Part shown: one piece after another, positions 61,253-64,000 of the stretch
Layout: every line of letters begins with the position of its first letter
How positions within the stretch are numbered: the first letter of the stretch is position 1
Assembly (NCBI GenBank): GCA_019925105.1
Contig: JAHGAU010000019.1
Location: 434,001 to 498,000, forward strand
DNA: 64,000 bases
Origin: Niebla homalea
Taxonomy: Eukaryota; Ascomycota; Lecanoromycetes; Lecanorales; Ramalinaceae
Direction: 5' to 3'
Program-made: the position numbers and the translations under genes
Notes under the pieces: model-generated
What the model saw: the letters and a program-made list of their open reading frames with translations, nothing else
Told to the model about the DNA's origin: nothing
Databases searched by the model: none

Positions 61253-64000
61253 AAAACGGTTAAAAAAGCGGAAATATTAATGAAAACGGTAAAAATAATA
61301 TCTTAATTAACGGAGCTTCCCCGGCTTAATAATAAGGAATAAATTAACCGTTTTATAAAACGGATAATAAAGGTTTTAAATAAAGTAATTAACGTTATAA
61401 TCTTAATAATAAAGCCGTTTTAAAGAATTAAAACCTATTAAAATAAGAAATATATAAAGGCGACTATAAAAATAAAAACGCTTATAAAGTAAGTTATTAA
61501 GTATAGAAATTAAAAGACGCTTTAATGGTTAAAGGAAGCTTAAAAGGAAAAAAAAGAGAATTATCCGGAAGGCTAAATAAATATACTTCCAGGCTATAAT
61601 ATATAACTTAACGGTTTCTTTTTATAATATTTAAAAGCTAATAAAATACGGTAGAAAATAGAGTAAAAAACTTAAATTTATCCTTAAGTTTTTACCCTTA
61701 AAAAGATTAAACGGTACGGTAATAAACATTTTTAACGGTAAGATTAAAACTCTTAAAAAGGCGTTCTTTCTTTTATTATTAAAAGTTAATTTAATAAATA
61801 TTAATAATACAATATATCTTAAATTAATAATAATAAATAAAATAATAATTTAAAAAATAATAATTAAAGTAATTAATAAATTAAAGAAGGATAAGGCCCC
61901 CGGACTTAACGGTATATTAAATAGGTTCTTATTTATAATAACGTTATTATTTAAAAAGGTTTTTATTTATTTATTTTAAGCTTACCTTAATATAAGATAT
62001 TACCCCCGTAAATTTAAAGAGGTTAAGACGATTATCCTTAGAAAGTTAATTAAGTTAAATTACTTAAAAATAAAATTATATAGATTTATAATACTCCTTT
62101 ATATATTAAGGAAGGCTTTAAAGATGGTAATCGTAAAAATCTTAAGTAATTATATAAAAGAATATAAGCTACTTTTTAATTAATAAATAAAAATAAAAAA
62201 AAACGGTTAACGGAAACAGTTCTTAAAGGCTTAATTAATAACGTATATACGGTATAAAATTATAAGAAAAAGTACGTTATAAATCTTCTTTCCTTAAATA
62301 TTATAAAGGTATTTAATAAAATAAATTATTAAAGGTTATTATATAATTTACGGAAAAAAAAAGTTTTATTTTTCTTTATAAATTAAATAAAAAGTTTCTT
62401 AAGTAATTAAACGATATTAATTAACTTAAAATAGAAAATAAATATAATAAAGCCCGTAATAATAGGGATTCCTTAAAGGTTATTTATCTCCTTAATCTTA
62501 TTCTTATTCTTTAATAACCTATTTATTAAAAACTTAATAAAATTAAAATAAAAAATTTAAATAAAAAATTTTATTAACGATATTTACCTTTTAACTTATA
62601 ATACGTTTATTCGTATAAATTATTTTTTTTAAAATAAACCTATAAAGTCTATTTATAATAAATAAAGATATATAACGCTTAATTTACCCCGTATAAATAT
62701 AAGCTTATTTATATAATAAAAAGCTTAAAGTTATATAATATAATAATTATAATAGACTTAAATAATATAATAATAAAACCGGAAGTTAATATTAAGGTAC
62801 TTAATTTATAAATTAATAGAAAACTGGATTAAAAAAACTATATAAGAAAGGTTTAAAAGAAAATAATTTCATAAAAGAAAGGCCTTATTTACCTTACGGT
62901 ATTAACGTAAAAAGTTACCTTATAAAAGGCTAAAACCATTTATTAAACAGTTATAAAGTTTATAATAATATACGTAATAATTATTTAATACGTATTTAAA
63001 AATATATTTAAATATAAGAAAAAGCTTATCCGGTAATTATAAAAGGTTTAAAACCGATACTTGAAAATAATAAATAAAGTATATAAAGTAACTCCCGTCT
63101 TAATATTGGAATCTAAGGTCTTTATATTATTAATAAAGTTAACCTTAAATTAAATAATCACTTAAATAAGGCTTAAAAAAGGTATAAACTTAATTACGTT
63201 AATAGGAAATAAACGTATTTACCAGAATTATAAGAAGTTTTGGATAAAAAAACGTAAAAAGGAAGTATTTATCCTTCCTACGGAAGTTAAATTAAAATAA
63301 ATTAAAAATAAGGTCGACTTAACTTACGTTTAAGAAATTAACGTAAAAGTATATAAACTTTTACTTAAAGTAAAAACGGCAGGAAAAAAAAAGGTTATAA
63401 AAGCGAAATTAACGGTAATTATTTTATAAATTAAAAGGAAATAAATAAAACGTTAACGTAAATATAAAGGATTAATCCCTTAAGGGTAATAATACCCGGC
63501 ACTAGATAATAACGAGGTTATTAATAAGTATCTCCGGTATTACGGAATTATAAGGAAAAATAATAACGTATTAATAATTTAACTCCGGATAAATAAAAAC
63601 GGCTTAATTTACTTCTTTTTTATTATATATACTAATAACCGGATTAACGTTAATTATAAATATAAATAATAAAAGTAAAATACCGTATATATATTAATCT
63701 CTTATTTATTATTTAAGAAGCTTAAACCGGGATTAATTAAAAAAGTAAGGATTAATAATTATCGTTAAATACTTATTAATAAAAAAGGTATTAAGGCGGC
63801 TATTAAATTTATAATAATTACGGGCTTATTATTATAATTTAATTTAATTAAGGAAATAAAGAAAATAATTAAGGACTTAATTAAGAAACCTCGCCGTTAA
63901 CCCAGGGGTAAAAAGCAATGGCGGGAAAATTATACTTAATAAAGGGTTAAAAAGGCTATAAATATTAAAACGATATAAAAAGTAATATTATATCGGTCGG
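61139..64000 (+). mobile_element. LINE copy L, 5'-truncated, with an un-RIPed 5' edge (continues past window)
   Basis: It starts abruptly at ATGGCATGCGGACC and runs through the end of the endonuclease and the whole RT (YRPI counterpart near 62079, motif A NIIKVFNKI near 62297-62325, FVDD as FIND near 62570) towards the 3' end, which lies beyond the window. The first about 113 bases are unmutated, with normal CA/TG content; the rest is fully RIP-mutated. Confidence 0.87.

Noticed and set aside
1..64000. CRISPR array, tRNA or rRNA genes
   Set aside because: No regularly spaced identical repeats with unique spacers and no recognisable RNA gene sequence. The direct repeats found are LTRs or tandem satellites, and the base composition and RIP pattern are fungal.

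Overview
The window looks like an AT-rich, gene-free block from a filamentous ascomycete (Pezizomycotina). Nearly everything in it is retrotransposon sequence rewritten by repeat-induced point mutation (RIP). CpA and TpG are very scarce (about 6 CA and 1 TG in the first 260 bases), TpA is abundant, and CpG is still common. That pattern fits C-to-T change at CpA rather than general CpG deamination. Almost every sense codon that could become a stop has become one. I found no intact gene, tRNA, rRNA or CRISPR. The longer open frames are antisense or minisatellite artefacts.

Main component: at least a dozen copies or fragments of one non-LTR retrotransposon (LINE) family of Tad1-like design. It starts ATGGCGACGAACAA..., has a gag-like ORF1 with three zinc knuckles, then an ORF2 with APE-type endonuclease (QE and SDH motifs) and reverse transcriptase (AFD and FVDD motifs). 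The 3' end is GTAGTATAAATC followed by an AATC microsatellite. Plus-strand copies or fragments: 1-4815, 12635-14268, 16798-23885, 27231-32993, 42050-43125, 43131-43375, 49893-50750, 57233-61138 and 61139-64000. Minus-strand: 6366-8008, 8040-11113, 11114-12634, 14269-14400, 15048-16146, 46444-49890, and a full-length copy split into 26459-27230, 32994-33473 and 37354-42021. A diverged second LINE family lies at about 50751-56928.

Nested in the LINEs are other elements. (i) A small non-autonomous LTR family with 173-bp LTRs (TGTTA...TAACA, 5-bp target duplications): an element at 21895-23563, an outer element at 33474-37348 with a younger copy of the same family inside it at 34269-35924, and a solo LTR at 53797-53969. 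A divergent 162-bp solo LTR is at 12784-12945. (ii) A TRIM-like 840-bp element with 250-bp LTRs at 55561-56400. (iii) Two TACTCC-ended foldback elements, 43376-43834 and 57961-58582; the second has an 8-bp duplication, as hAT elements do. (iv) A 1.4-kb element with about 130-bp terminal inverted repeats at 4959-6365. (v) A Ty1/copia pol relic on the minus strand at about 23886-26458. (vi) A G-rich minisatellite at 43911-44835 whose motif recurs inside the second foldback element.

Nothing here forms a working pathway. The value is stratigraphic: nesting order plus degree of RIP gives a relative timeline. The LINEs are oldest and fully mutated; the inner LTR element, solo LTRs, foldback elements and minisatellite are young or were spared. 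Such blocks are typical of AT-isochores, pericentromeres and regional centromeres of RIP-competent fungi. Assignments rest on reading and aligning by eye; boundaries are usually good to a few bases where target duplications are quoted and to tens of bases elsewhere.
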